DNA of 64,000 bases. It comes from Helianthus annuus. Its lineage: Eukaryota > Streptophyta > Magnoliopsida > Asterales > Asteraceae. Below are positions 1 to 11,139 of this stretch, in pieces; position 1 is the first letter of the stretch, and each line of letters starts with the position of its first letter. The notes under the pieces were generated by a model, which worked only from the letters and a program-made list of their open reading frames with translations, was not told the DNA's origin and ran no database searches. The stretch covers positions 140,989,807-141,053,806 of the forward strand of contig NC_035449.2 of assembly GCF_002127325.2 (NCBI RefSeq). The letters run 5' to 3'. The position numbers and the translations under genes were made by a program.

Positions 1-401
1 CCAAACTTTCAAGCGGAATATGACTTATTCTAATTTCGCTTGAAAATACAAAAGTATTTCAAGCGGAATAAGATTTTCGAGCGAAATCACAAGTAATACT
101 CAAGCGGAATAAGCTTTTTAAAGGGGTTTCGCTTGAAATGCTTCAAGCGGAATCTGATGATGTCAGCATTTTCGATCAACTTTTCAAGCGGAATTAGATT
201 GTTTTGATTGATTTTGATTGATTTAAGGTCCAATTTTCTTAGGGGTTAGTTAACACTGTATTTCGCTTGATATATGTCAAATTCAGGCCATTTTCACCGC
301 TGAAATATGTTCAAATCAGAAAAGAAAGGGTAGAAGTATGAGAATCCGATGCTTTCAAGCTGTAATGGTATGAACTCCTCGTCCTGAGCTCTGATACCAC
401 T
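1..401 (-). mobile_element. Copia element A, 5' leader (element continues left of window)
   Basis: This is the untranslated leader of a minus-strand Ty1/copia-type element. It lies next to its 5' LTR at 402-848 and is cut by the window start. It is full of short copies of a motif built on TTTCGCTTGAAA and CAAGCGGAAT (for example around 40-130 and 140-195), the same motif as in the adjacent LTR. No gag reading frame is visible before the window edge. The leader of copia element B (51021-51646) has the same layout, which supports the assignment. Lineage beyond copia is not shown here. Confidence 0.75.
388..399 (-). promoter_or_regulatory. Primer-binding site, copia element A
   Basis: GCTCTGATACCA on the plus strand is the complement of TGGTATCAGAGC, the priming site for initiator tRNA-Met. 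It is two bases from the LTR end at 402, which fixes the element's orientation as minus. Confidence 0.9.
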
Positions 402-848
402 TGTTGGATCGTTTCGTGACCCTAAACAGTCAGTAAAGGCAGTTCATCATCATTTGCTAAGGCGGAATCAAAGCAAACAACGTCACACAGCTTGTTCCTT
501 TTAACTTTCTTTCTATTACTACTTTTCTGAGTCTTTTACAATGATTCTAACACGATTTTGGCAGCACCTCGTCTCAGATTCAATGACCTGATTCCGCTCG
601 AACCGTTACAAATGAAATCACACATCACCTATTTATAGACCTAGTGATTCCGCTTGAAATTCCAAGCGGGGTCTGATTCTGCTTGAAACACACTCAAGCG
701 AAATCACCTAATGTGACATTTGGAGTGGAATAACATGTTTATCTGATTTCGCTTGAAATCCACTTTTCTTGTTTTCCAACTCTAAACTATCCTATCTAGA
801 CCTGAGACTCGATTAAGACGTAGTTAACAGACATTCAGTGCACCAACA
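402..848 (-). repeat. Copia element A, 5' LTR
   Basis: This 447-bp LTR has inverted ends TGTTGG/CCAACA. On the minus strand it runs from 848 to 402. A TATA box (629-638) divides it. Upstream of the box in element sense (640-760) is a cluster of CGCTTGAA-type motifs. It ends two bases before the PBS. The TSD candidate is GGTTG at 849-853, but the other flank is outside the window, so it cannot be confirmed. Confidence 0.9.
629..638 (-). promoter_or_regulatory. TATA box of copia A LTR
   Basis: CTATAAATAG on the minus strand, about 210 bp from the LTR 5' end, as expected for the U3 promoter. The motif array lies directly upstream. Confidence 0.7.
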
Positions 849-859
849 GGTTGTTTACT

Positions 860-1537
860 TGTGATCAGGATACCGGATCAGGAAATTGGTAACATCCGGG
901 TACGATATCCTGGTATTAACTGAATAACTCACGTGCAGAATTGAAGGTATAAGTCTCCAACGTTCGAGAAGACTTCTTCCCCCCAAGACTCGGCAAATCA
1001 GTTGAAATAAAGACGTTGAACCCGAAAGACCAGGACTGTAACATTTACTTGGGAATATTCGAAGCATCCCGGTTTATTAGGATAGTTTGTTGTTTTCGTT
1101 TAACTATAAATAGCATGATTGGATTAGATTAAGGCACTCACTTTCATTCGCACACTTTGCTCTCTAGCTACTAGCAACCACTACACACAAACACTTGTAT
1201 TCAAATCTCATTGTAACACTTAGTTGATCCGCATCATATCCTGCACTGTATCCTGATATTTGAAGCAATAGAAGAACAAGGCAGCTGCAATTGTAAGCTC
1301 CCGAGGTTTTATGCCGGCGATCTAGATTGATCCAGGGCTTTCCTCGTACATCTCGTGTCACCCTTTACATTTTTGCTCATTGTTTGATCATAGATACAGC
1401 TCTATATCCTGAGCCGTATCTTGAACCTGTTTTTACAAGCAACTTAACTTAAATATTTTCAACACATATTTCTAGCACACTACGTCACTTAACTAATTTG
1501 ATCACTAAATTGCTTTGGTAATTTTTGACCAAAACAA
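860..1537 (+). repeat. Second LTR, plus strand, truncated at its PBS
   Basis: The segment begins TGTGATCAGG (start uncertain; TGTTTAC at 852 is an alternative), has a TATA box ACTATAAATAG at 1103-1113, and ends CCAAAACA at 1537. ATTGGTAT (1538-1545) follows, the first bases of a tRNA-Met PBS, after which unrelated sequence begins. I read it as a 5' LTR whose internal region was lost exactly inside the PBS. Repeated GGATAC/TATCCTG words occur on both sides of the TATA box. No internal domain survives to assign copia or gypsy. Confidence 0.6.
1103..1113 (+). promoter_or_regulatory. TATA box of the 860-1537 LTR
   Basis: ACTATAAATAG, about 240 bp into the LTR, in the orientation given by the PBS remnant. 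Confidence 0.6.
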
Positions 1538-1545
1538 TTGGTATG

Positions 1546-1684
1546 ACATTAAACAACGTATGATGCACATGCATGTATAAAGCAGAAATCAAAAAGCAAT
1601 TTATTGAAATTCAGCACAGTCATTAATCACTAATCACAATTAATTAATTGTACGGATACCTGGATTTTTGACAGTTGTCACAGG
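1546..1684. other. Unassigned AT-rich segment
   Basis: These 139 bp lie between the broken PBS and the first recognisable long-LTR sequence. I see no ORF, no repeat match elsewhere in the window and no LTR end. It could be a diverged or foreign piece of the long LTR whose 3' end is missing. Confidence 0.4.
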
Positions 1685-1980
1685 TTATAGTTTATAAAAT
1701 CTCGTTGCCATGAATCTTAAGCCAAAACATTTGTTTAAGCAAACCAAATTGTAAGTCGTTCTCGTAATAAAACTCACATGGTTTATATCGTTTACTAAAC
1801 ATCGTTGTGTGACATCGTTTAAAATTGTTCGTCCAAGTGAACTAAATAACGCCATGGTATGTAATATGATAAAAACACTTATATATAAGAAGTACCAGCG
1901 GCGTATTTACCATGCCTTTATCATGTTACACCCGTCCCGTTATCTAATCACATACCAAAAACCAATCGTTTAAATCGTTC

Positions 1981-2115
1981 AACTCGTTCGTGTTATAAAT
2001 CATCGTTGATTTGTTTAAATCGTTCCAAGTCGTTCAAATCGTTCATAACCGTTCAATCGTTCATAATCGTTCAATCGTTCAAAATCGTTCAATTGTTCAA
2101 ATCGTTCTCATGTTA
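1981..2115. repeat. Tandem TCGTTCA-type short repeat
   Basis: About ten imperfect copies of a 10-13 bp unit around AATCGTTCA lie inside the older LTR. The matching position of younger copies (from about 3010) holds a different repeat, so this part of the LTR evolves by local expansion. Confidence 0.75.
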
Positions 2116-2318
2116 ACTGTGAAAGCTAACTTTTGGTCGTCTCGTGAATACATTCAAACCTTTGTAACTTGTCCATCGTTCAACTCGTATTAACAAACCA
2201 CCAACGGGTAAGTTAACAATCATCAGGTTCAGTCGTTACCCACATAACCCCATACATAACCATGGTGGCAGTCTGATAACGGGATTTGTCAGATCCTATG
2301 GTACCATAACCTATTACT

Positions 2319-2323
2319 CTTTG
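2319..2323. other. Target-site duplication CTTTG, left copy
   Basis: CTTTG directly precedes the LTR start and is repeated at 11140-11144 after the other LTR. This proves a single insertion event for 2324-11139. Confidence 0.95.
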
Positions 2324-2935
2324 TGTCACACCCCGATCACGTAAAACAACAAAACGTGGCGGAAACATCGGGGAGTCTTGTAACAGAATCATTGTTTCAC
2401 AACCATGGATTAAACAGTTTTGTTTTATTGAATTAAATGTATTACATTACATTGGAATTAGAAACAAAATATGAACAAATAGACTTCCATTGTTATTAAG
2501 TCACTAAGGCCTCGTCCATTCCTATGTGAGCACACACCAATATCATCATCAAATATCATCAACTATTGTACCTGAAACACGTGTGAAAATACGTCAGCAT
2601 AAAAATGCCGGCGAGTACATAGGTTTTATGTGAGTTTCAGATTCATGGCCCGTTTTACATGTTGCAATACTTATTTAAAAACCTTATTTTGAAAAGTATA
2701 ACATTGCGACGTAATTAACCAACTCAAATCAAGTTGATTATAATTTATAAAATCTCGTAGCCATGATTCTTAACTCCAAAACATTTGTTTAATTAAACCC
2801 AGATTGTAAATCGTTTTTGAAATAAAACTCAAATGGCATAAATATATAGATAGAAAAACCTTGTATTATAACTTTGTTTTGATAACATTTGCCCAAGTGA
2901 TCTAGATAACGCAACGATATATAATGTGTTAAAAG

Positions 2936-2974
2936 CACTTATATATAGGAAGTACCAGCGGCGTATCCACCATG
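2936..2974 (-). other. Two-hairpin motif in the LTR
   Basis: Element-sense copy of the shared ~40-bp motif (GGTGGATACGCC hairpin followed by a GGTACTT...AAGTGC hairpin). The same motif is at 1876-1914, 8502-8541, 39199-39236 and 53337-53376 in sister LTRs, and four times at 28339-29343 in the Tekay leader. Confidence 0.75.
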
Positions 2975-3725
2975 CTTTTAATCCATTACACCCGCCCCGT
3001 TACCTAATCACTTCCCTTAATCCCAATGATTCAAACAGTTACAAATGGTTCACATAAATCAAAAGGTTACAAATGGTTCACATAAATCAATCAGCTTCAA
3101 ATGGTTCAAAATGTATAAAACAATGTGTCCATATACTGGATAATCGTATGCAACAAATGAACATATATAGCGTGAAATGTAATGTAAAACAATGTACTAA
3201 GTATGCTAAGCTAACATACAAAGCATAAAATGTAATGTAAAACAATGTGCTAGCATGCTCAGTCAACATACATAGCAGAAATGTGATGCAAATAAATGTA
3301 CTAAGTATGCACTGAATAGACATACATAGCATAAAACATAATGAAATCATGTACTAATAGTGTACTAATGAACATAGCAAGTATATGATATGAAAACATG
3401 GAAAGCACGAAAGTAACAAGTAGGTACATGTGTTTCACCCCAAAAAGTTTGAAAAACAGTAAAAGAGGGGACTATGTACTCACTTGAGGGTGCTTAGAAT
3501 TCTTGAACATCAACCAAGCAAAGCTAGAGGATCACGGAAATCAAACGGCACCTAATATAGGTAACTATGTAAATAACCGGACCTGAATCGGGAGATCGGA
3601 TAGAATGAGGTTTTGTAAACCAAATGAGTATAGGAACTCATGTAATATGATTTAACAAAGCCTACATTCAAAATCCTAAGTGCTTACGACCCATTACGAC
3701 TCGTTTAGGTATCTTACGCTACTTT

Positions 3726-4386
3726 AACGCGTCGTTCACGTAGAACGCGTTCGGACCGCCTAACTAGCCCTATGACAAGTATTATATGCCTTAACATGTC
3801 TAATAATGTTGCCTAATCAGTTTAGATGTCAAAAATTATGTTACATATGCTTAAAATGAATTTATGCATAAAAAGGGCATTTTGGTAATTTTCCTAAGGC
3901 ATATAAACTACCTATCATACAACTATTTAAACGAAGTGACCATAAGGTATAACCTCGGAAGGTTATTCCTTATATAACTATGACCACCTAAAGTGTTTGG
4001 TCGGATCCCAATGATCGACCAAACGGGTCGGGTTCGAAAGTCTAAGCGGTTGTTTAGACCGCTTACCTTTACGACCCTACATAAGCACTAAATCTAAAAG
4101 TGACGAGTTAAACATGTTAAAACATGTTTAACGAGGTTAGAAAACAGGTTTGGTATCAAAACAAACGGTTTTGATACCTAAAAGTAGTTTGGTTACAAAA
4201 TACGCAAGAATACGCATTTTGGCCGAAACTACGACATGTCACTACGCCTAAAATAACGTGGTAATCAGTAGGTATAGTTCCTAGGTTCTATAACCATCGT
4301 GATTACGCTCAAGTTATGAAGTTCAAACGAACTTCGTGTTGACCATAAACTGGTCAATGCAGAAAGTCAAACAAAGTTTGACTTTC
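3726..4386 (-). other. Array of about ten consecutive hairpins (leader of long-LTR family)
   Basis: Nearly every part of this stretch is one arm of an inverted repeat: 3726-3751, 3942-3973, 3997-4023, 4043-4065, 4108-4131, 4152-4178, 4271-4295 (imperfect), 4318-4335, 4339-4357 and 4362-4386. Arms are 6-13 bp with short loops. The array starts about 150 bp downstream of the TATA box in element sense, so it lies in transcribed leader/R sequence. Sister copies are at 9303-9962, 11600-12271, 37390-38048, 44292-44762 plus 52047-52243, and 60248-60895. Confidence 0.85.
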
Positions 4387-4534
4387 ACTTAAAAACGCGA
4401 AAAAGAACGAAAGAATACTTACAAAAGGTCCAAGAACGGAAGTTTGACCCGATTATTCTCAGGTATGAAGTGTAAGAACTTCAACTTAGAGAGCAATCAA
4501 ATCAAGATGTGGGTTTTGAAGCAAATGTGGTTGG

Positions 4535-4544
4535 GTATTTATAG
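4535..4544 (-). promoter_or_regulatory. TATA box of the left long LTR
   Basis: CTATAAATAC on the minus strand, about 1.0 kb from the LTR 5' end. A near-perfect CCATGG-centred inverted repeat lies upstream (about 4609-4632). The equivalent box in the right LTR is at 10112-10121. Confidence 0.7.
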
Positions 4545-5564
4545 GAAAACAAGAACCGTTAAGATCGTTCATCGTAAAACGAGCTTCGATCTCATCCGTA
4601 CACATGTGCCCATGGTTTTGTGAAACCATGGGAGCCCCTAGTTTCATTAAAACCATGTGCAAATGAGGGGAACAGCTGGAACAAGCTGGAATTTAGATTT
4701 TTCATTTTGGTCTCTTCCTAAGATAACTATGGCAGAATGTCAGTTTTGGTCCCTGAATGTGCAAAACATGGTTTTTGATGCATTTTTGACACGTTTAAGC
4801 CCCGTTAATCCCATTTCAAGGCTCTAAAATGAAGTTAAAGTATAGGGAACATGAAACATGCTCAAAAATATCTCAGATGTCGGTTCATTTGGTCGTACGG
4901 TTGCGTTGTTCGGTTAATTACGACGAAACACGAACGAATGCGAAAAACGATCCAAATTACGCGACGAATGGAATTTTGTCATGCCAATAACTAAAATAAA
5001 ATATTTTAATGGTTACATAAATTTTTGGATGTCCGGATGTATTCAGAACGTAAGATATGCGCGAAAATGCAAACTTATGCACTTTTTGACGCTTTTAGTC
5101 CCTGAATGAGCATAAAGTTTATTTTATGCACACCGAACCCCTCAAAGCCTATTTCTAAGCTATATAAAGGATATTTAGGGTGTGTTTAACTTATGATCAT
5201 GTTCCGGAATGTCCGTTACAGTACTAATCGGCATACTTTCGCAGTTTGTCGATATTAGTCCCTGTAAGCGAATAAACTTGATTTCGGCATACCAAACCAT
5301 GCAAAACTTATTTCTAAGTTATGTAAAGGTTATTTAAGGTATGTTAAGCTTATGTCACTGTTTCGGAGTGTTTGTTGCATTAAACTGGTTATATTTACGC
5401 ATCGGATCGCGTATAACCTTCCAGAAAGCGATTTAAAGCCCGAAATCGAACAAGAATTGATATGTGCAAACGATACACAATTTTTTTTACAAATCCCAAG
5501 TATGAAACACAATATTTCATTGATTTGGTATTTGTTTGATAGCCATGGAGGCACAGATGTCACA

Positions 5565-5580
5565 GTCTCCCCTACTTTAG
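5565..5580 (-). promoter_or_regulatory. Polypurine tract of the 2324-11139 element
   Basis: In element sense CTAAAGTAGGGGAGAC directly precedes the LTR. A palindrome AAATTTC...GAAATTT lies beside it at 5582-5600. The same pair is at 42715-42750 and, in the Tekay element, at 23542-23576. Confidence 0.85.
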
Positions 5581-5713
5581 GAAATTTCATCCCGAAATTT
5601 ATTTAGAGGAAACTTGTGAGAGGCTTAAAACATGAAGTTGAAAGGATAAAACAACGCTGGTTAGGGTTCTGAACTTCTAGTAACTTTAAATAACATCATG
5701 CTTGCAATGTAAG

Positions 5714-5770
5714 AGGGACACTTTTATACAAGTATATGAAGCGCCATTTGGTGCGTCCACCGTACCTCCA
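5714..5770 (-). other. Variant of the two-hairpin motif near the 3' end of the interior
   Basis: In element sense GGTGGACGCACC (a hairpin) is followed by an AT-rich hairpin ending in AAGTGTCCC. It occupies the same place as 42547-42604 in the plus-strand relative, about 150 bp from the polypurine tract. Confidence 0.6.
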
Positions 5771-5974
5771 TCACATTGTTCACGTTTCGTTATTGTTGCC
5801 ATTATTGGTCCTTACACATGATAAATCTTGTTGTGGTTTCCAGGCACTGAATTTCATAATTATGTATGCATCTATAATTACGTAATTCCTCGCACAGTCC
5901 ACACAGTTGATCTTCTACTGTGTAGGGGAAGAAAATCAAACGAATAATCCTGTGGTGATTTAACTAGGCTACAA

Positions 5975-6450
5975 TAGAGTCTCTTTAACTAGATCACCAA
6001 AGGATCTTTTAACTATATCAACGAATAATCTCTTGAACTTGACCACCAGAGGGCTCTTTAACTATATCAACACATGATATCTTTAACTAGATTGACGAAT
6101 CAATCTCTTCAACTAGATCAACGAATGATCTCTTTAACTAGACCCCCAGAGGGCCTCTTTAACTATATCAACACATGATATCTTTAACTAGATTGACGAA
6201 TCAATCTCTTCAACTAGATCAACGAATGATCTCTTTAACTAGACCACCAGAGGCCCTTTTAACTATATCAACACATGATATCTTTAACTAGATTGACGAA
6301 TCAATCTCTTTAACTAAACTACCCAAGAGGAATCTTTAACTACATCAACGGAGGATGTCTTTAACTAGATTGACGAATCAATCTCTTTAACTAAACTACC
6401 CAAGAGGAATCTTTAACTACATCAACACATGATGTCTTTAAACTTTGGAA
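5975..6450. repeat. Tandem repeat, CTTTAACTAGATCAACGAATGATCT-like units
   Basis: Roughly seventeen units of about 27-28 bp are arranged in a higher-order repeat of about 110 bp. Many units are self-complementary (for example GATTGACGAATCAATC). The matching interval of the plus-strand relative (about 42180-42370) has only a few degenerate units, so the array expanded in this copy. No coding potential. Confidence 0.85.
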
Positions 6451-7049
6451 TAGTACTTTATAATCCAAGGGTTTTAACTATAATGTTGAAGCCCATTAAG
6501 GATTTAAGGTAGTACCTTTGGATATCCTACTATGAATCCCTTATACGAAGATATGGAAGATTCTACGAGGATTTGGATAACAAAAATTTGGATCACACAA
6601 AAGCGTAAAAGGGAACACATAAGCACATAATCACATAATTGTTTAATTTGACCTTTAATTTGTTATCTTTGGACACGGATAATTAAAGCACACCAGGAAT
6701 CCAATCCGTGGATTTCATTTGGCACTTTAATCATTTTCAAGAATCTATCTATGAAGATAGGAATAACTTAATAGGAATTCGGCTTTGTCCTTATTGAATC
6801 GTAATGTACGTATTGATCATACAAAGAATTCAATTAAGGGATCCGATGAACGATACCCATCCACAAGGATCTATTTATGAGGATAGAAAGATCCTATATG
6901 GATTTTGGAATTTGTGTAATGAGAGGTGTTTCGACACCTTGCACTAGGCGTGCTTAAGTCGATACACAAGGTAGAAAGTTCATGAGGTTGAGGCGCTAGA
7001 TATGCCAAGGCGACATATGAAGCAGAATTTGAAGGTTGAGCAGCATCAG

Positions 7050-7340
7050 GGGTTTGTAACAGCTTTTCTTTGGATTGCAAAGCGGCACATGTTAACCAAA
7101 TGTCCCCATCATCCACTGTGGGTACATTTGAAAACAGGGTATTTGATTCGGATGATGACGGTGGCATTAATTGCACCAAGGAGCAGCTCCCTTATACGTC
7201 TTCATCCCTGAGGCGAGTCATAGTGATAGTTAAATCAACGGCCTTCTAGAGCACGACGCCAAATTGTTGGGCAATTGTAGCACCTAGTCCGGACACTCGA
7301 GTGTTGTTGCGATGAAGAGGCATCATGAAGATGATGAAAG
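7050..7340 (-). pseudogene. Decayed start of a gag zinc-finger ORF
   Basis: Read on the minus strand, 7340-7220 aligns by eye with 40400-40520, the start of the nucleocapsid-like ORF in the plus-strand relative. The start codon context is lost, stops are present and the zinc-finger part is not recognisable. This is the only trace of coding sequence in the element. Confidence 0.5.
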
Positions 7341-7870
7341 ATATGGGAGCAAACAAGGGAAATGAAAACAGAATGATATTGCATAAAAATTGTGATCATT
7401 TGTTTATTACCTAACGCAAACATATGAGATGGTGACTAATCAAAGTGAATGGGTCAATATAATGTATCGCGAATACATGCTCGCCTATAAGTGGACACTC
7501 ACCCCCAAGAGTTCCCAGGTAAGAGTGACTGGTCCGATATTGCGGATTTGTACGAACACTCTAGCCTTAGACAGAAGACCCAGGGTACAGGCACCCACCC
7601 TTCCAGTTTGCACGTGTTCACATTATTTAGACCAAACTTTGACGAGATTTTGAAAACTTTGAAGGTTCAAAACCATATAATAAATCATCCTAGAACAAAT
7701 GATTAGTTTTCAAAGCAGATTCGAAATTTGTGTTCTTATTGTGGTTGTCACCTAAGGATAAGTGACGGTATTGTTTTAAAACTAAACACAAGATAACTTG
7801 TGTTAGGGTCCTAGGAAGGTTATAGTCTAGGTCAAAGCATTACTAATAACCTAATTCCCTATAACCATTA

Positions 7871-7882
7871 GCTCTGATACCA
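7871..7882 (-). promoter_or_regulatory. Primer-binding site of the 2324-11139 element
   Basis: GCTCTGATACCA on the plus strand, complement of TGGTATCAGAGC, 7 bases from the LTR at 7890. Initiator tRNA-Met type. Confidence 0.9.
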
Positions 7883-7889
7883 ACTTTTC

Positions 7890-10800
7890 TGTCACACCCC
7901 GACCACGTAAAACAACAAAACGGGGCGAAAACGTCAGGGAGTGTTGTAACAGAATCATTGTTTCACAACCATGGATTAAACAGTTTTGTTTTATTGAATT
8001 AAATGTATTACATTACATTGGAATTAGAAACAAAATATGAACAAATAGACTTCCATTGTTATTAAGTCACTAAGGCCTCGTCCATTCCTATGTGAGCACA
8101 CACCAATATCATCATCAAATATCATCAACTATTGTACCTGAAACACGTGTGAAAATACGTCAGCATAAAAATGCCGGCGAGTACATAGGTTTTATGTGAG
8201 TGTCAGATTCATGGCCCGTTTTACATGTTGCAATACTTATTTAAAAACCTTATTTTGAAATGTATAACATTGCGACGTAATTAACCAACTCAAATCAAGT
8301 TGATTATAATTTATAAAATCTCGTAGCCATGATTCTTAACTCCAAAACATTTGTTTAATTAAACCCAGATTGTAAATCGTTTTTGAAATAAAACTCAAAT
8401 GGCATAAATATATAGATAGAAAAACCTTGTATTATAACTTTGTTTTGATAACATTTGCCCAAGTGATCTAGATAACGCAACGATATATAATGTGTTAAAA
8501 GCACTTATATATATGAAGTACCAGCGGCGTATCCACCATGCTTTTAATCCATTACACCCGCCCTGTTACCTAATCACTTCCCTTAATCCCAATGATTCAA
8601 ACAGTTACAAATGGTTCACATAAATCAAAAGGTTACAAATGGTTCACATAAATCAATCAGCTTCAAATGGTTCAAAATGTATAAAACAATGTGTCCATAT
8701 ACTGGATAATCGTATGCAACAAATGAACATATATAGCGTGAAATGTAATGTAAAACAATGTACTAAGTATGCTAAGCTAACATACAAAGCATAAAATGTA
8801 ATGTAAAACAATGTGCTAGCATGCTCAGTCAACATACATAGCAGAAATGTAATGTAAATAAATGTACTAAGTATGCGCTGAATGGACATACATAGCATAA
8901 AACATAATGAAATCATGTACTAATAGTGTACTAATGAACATAGCAAGTATATGATATGAAAACATGGAAAGCACGAAAGTAACAAGTAGGCACATGTGTT
9001 TCACCCCAAAACGTTTGAAAAACAGCAAAAGAGGGGACTATGTACTCACTTGAGGGTGCTTAGAAGTCTTGAACAACAACCAAGCAAAGCTAGAGGGATC
9101 ACGGAAATCAAACGGCACCTAATATAGGTAACTATGTAAATAACCGGACCTAAATCGGGATATCGGATAGAATTAGGTTTTGTAAACCAAATGAGTATAG
9201 AAACTCATGTAATATGATATAACAAAGCCTACATTAAAAAAGGAAACCTATCCTAAGTGCTTACGACCCATTACGACTCGTATAGGTAGCTTACGCTACT
9301 TTAACGCGTCATTCGCGTAGAACGCGTTCGGACCGCCTAACTAGCCCTATGACAAGTATTATTTGCCTTAACATGTCTAATAATGTTGCCTAATCAGCTT
9401 AGATGTCAGAAATTATGTTACATATGCTTAAAATGAATTTATGCGTAAGAAGGGCATTTTGGTAATTTCCTAAGGCATATAAACTACCTATCATACAACT
9501 ATTTAAAGAAGTGACCATAAGGTATAACCTCAGAAGGTTATTCCTTATACAACTATAGTCACCTAAAATGTTTGGTCGGATCCTAATGATCGACCAAACG
9601 GGTCGGGTTCGAAAGTCTAAGCGGTTGTTTAGACCGCTTATCTTTACGACCCTATATAAGCACTAAATCTAAAGAGTGACGAGTTAAACATGTTAAATCA
9701 TGTTTAACGAGGTTAGAAAACAGGTTTGGTATCAAAACAAACGGTTTTGATACCTAAAAGTAGTTTGGTTACAAAATACGCAAGAATACGCATTTTGGCC
9801 GAAACTACGACTTGTCACTACGCCTAAAATAACGTGGTAATCAGTAGGTATAGTTACTAGGGACTATAACCATCGTGATTACACTCACGTTATGAAGTTC
9901 AAACGAACTTCGTATTGACCATAAACTGGTCAATGCAGAAAGTCAAACAAAATTTGACTTTCACGCTATAAACACGTAAAAGAACGAAAGAATACTTACA
10001 AAAGGTCCAAGAACGGAAGTTTGACCCGATTATTCTCAGGTATGAAGTGTAAGCACTTCAACTTAGAGAGCAATCAGATCAATGTGTGGGTCTTGAAGCA
10101 AATGGGGTTGGGTATTTATAGGAAAACAAGAACCGTTAAGTTCGTTCATCGTAAAACGAGCTTCGATCTCATTCGTACACATGTACCCATGGTTTCGTGA
10201 AACCATGGGAGCCCCTAGTTTCATCAAAACCATGTGCAAATGAGGGGAACAGCTGGAACAAGCTGGAATTTAGATTTTTCATTTTGGTCCCTTCCTAAAA
10301 TAACTATGGCAGAATGTCAATTTTGGTCCCTGAATGTGCAAAACATGGTTTTTGATGCATTTTTGACACGTTTAAGCCCCGTTAATCCCATTTCAAGGCT
10401 CTAAAATGAAATTTAAGTATAGGAAACATGAAAAATGCTCAAAAATATCTCAGATGTCGGTTCGTTTGGTCGTACGGTTGCGTTGTTCGGTTAATTACGA
10501 CGAAACACGAACGAATGCGAAAAACGATCCAAATTACGCGACGAATGGAATTTTATCATGCCAATCACTAAAATAAAGTATTTTAATGGTTACATAAATA
10601 TTTGGTTGTCCGGATGTATTCAGAACGTAAGATATGCGCGAAAATGCAAACTTATGCACTTTTTGACGCTTTGAGTCCCTGAATGAGCATAAAGTTTATT
10701 TTAGCACACCGAACCCCTCAAAGCCTATTTCTAAGCTATATGAAGGATATTTAGGGTGTGTTTAACTTATGATCATATTCCGGAATGTCCGTTATAGTAC

Positions 10801-11139
10801 TAATCGGCATACTTTCGCAGTTTGTCGATATTAGTCCCTGTAAGCGAATAAACTTGATTTCGGCATACCAAACCATCCAAAACTTATTTCTAAGTTATGT
10901 AAAGGTTATTTAAGGTACGCTAAGCCTATGTCACTGTTCCAGAGTGTTTGTTGCATTAAACTGGTTATTTTTATGCATCGGATCGCGTATAACCTTACAG
11001 AAAGCGATTTAAAGCCCGAAATCGAACAAGAATTGATATGTGCAAACGATACACAATTTTTTTTTAAATCCCAAGTATGAAACACAATATTTCATTGATT
11101 TGGTATTTGTTTGATGGCCATGGAGGCACAGATGTCACA
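7890..11139 (-). repeat. 5' LTR of the 2324-11139 element
   Basis: 3250 bp, partner of 2324-5564. It contains the same landmarks: two-hairpin motif 8502-8541, AT-rich repeat zone 8650-8920, hairpin array 9303-9962, TATA box 10112-10121. It ends GATGTCACA before TSD CTTTG (11140-11144). Confidence 0.95.

Larger units (their letters stand above)
2324..5564 (-). repeat. 3' LTR of the 2324-11139 element
   Basis: 3241 bp, very long for a plant LTR. In element sense, U3 runs from 5564 to the TATA box at 4535-4544. The transcribed part then carries the hairpin array (3726-4386), an AT-rich repeat zone (3090-3350), the two-hairpin motif (2936-2974) and the end at 2324. It matches the other LTR (7890-11139) closely by eye, with scattered substitutions and small indels. 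Confidence 0.9.
2324..11139 (-). mobile_element. Complete long-LTR Ty3 element without coding capacity (LARD-like)
   Basis: This 8816-bp element consists of two LTRs (2324-5564 and 7890-11139) around a 2.3 kb interior, flanked by TSD CTTTG. LTR ends are TGTCACACC.../...GATGTCACA on the plus strand. PBS and polypurine tract are both in place, so the transposition signals are complete. The interior has no reading frame for gag or pol. Only a decayed trace aligns with the zinc-finger ORF region at 40400-40520. Large size, long LTRs and a non-coding interior fit the class of large retrotransposon derivatives that must borrow proteins. The likely donor is a relative of the element starting at 58997, which shares LTR and leader. 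Confidence 0.9.

Noticed and set aside
1664..1690. 14-bp match ACAGTTGTCACAGG between 1671 and 13515-13528
   Set aside because: The second site is the LTR end, but the first is not followed or preceded by anything LTR-like. One match of this length is expected by chance in a window of this size.
3087..3350. 87-codon open frame, repeated at 8653-8916, reading like a membrane protein
   Set aside because: It lies in the AT-rich tandem repeat zone of the LTR. Both copies exist only because the LTR is duplicated, and the sister LTRs do not keep the frame.
5330..5606. Overlapping frames of about 85 codons on both strands at the LTR end
   Set aside because: They span the LTR, polypurine tract and interior boundary. 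No domain is recognisable, and the sister LTR at 10905-11139 has no equivalent.
7429..7706. Frames of 71-74 codons, with relatives at 62874-63132
   Set aside because: These are antisense or shadow frames in the conserved untranslated leader. Conservation is at the nucleotide level and the peptides differ in frame between copies.
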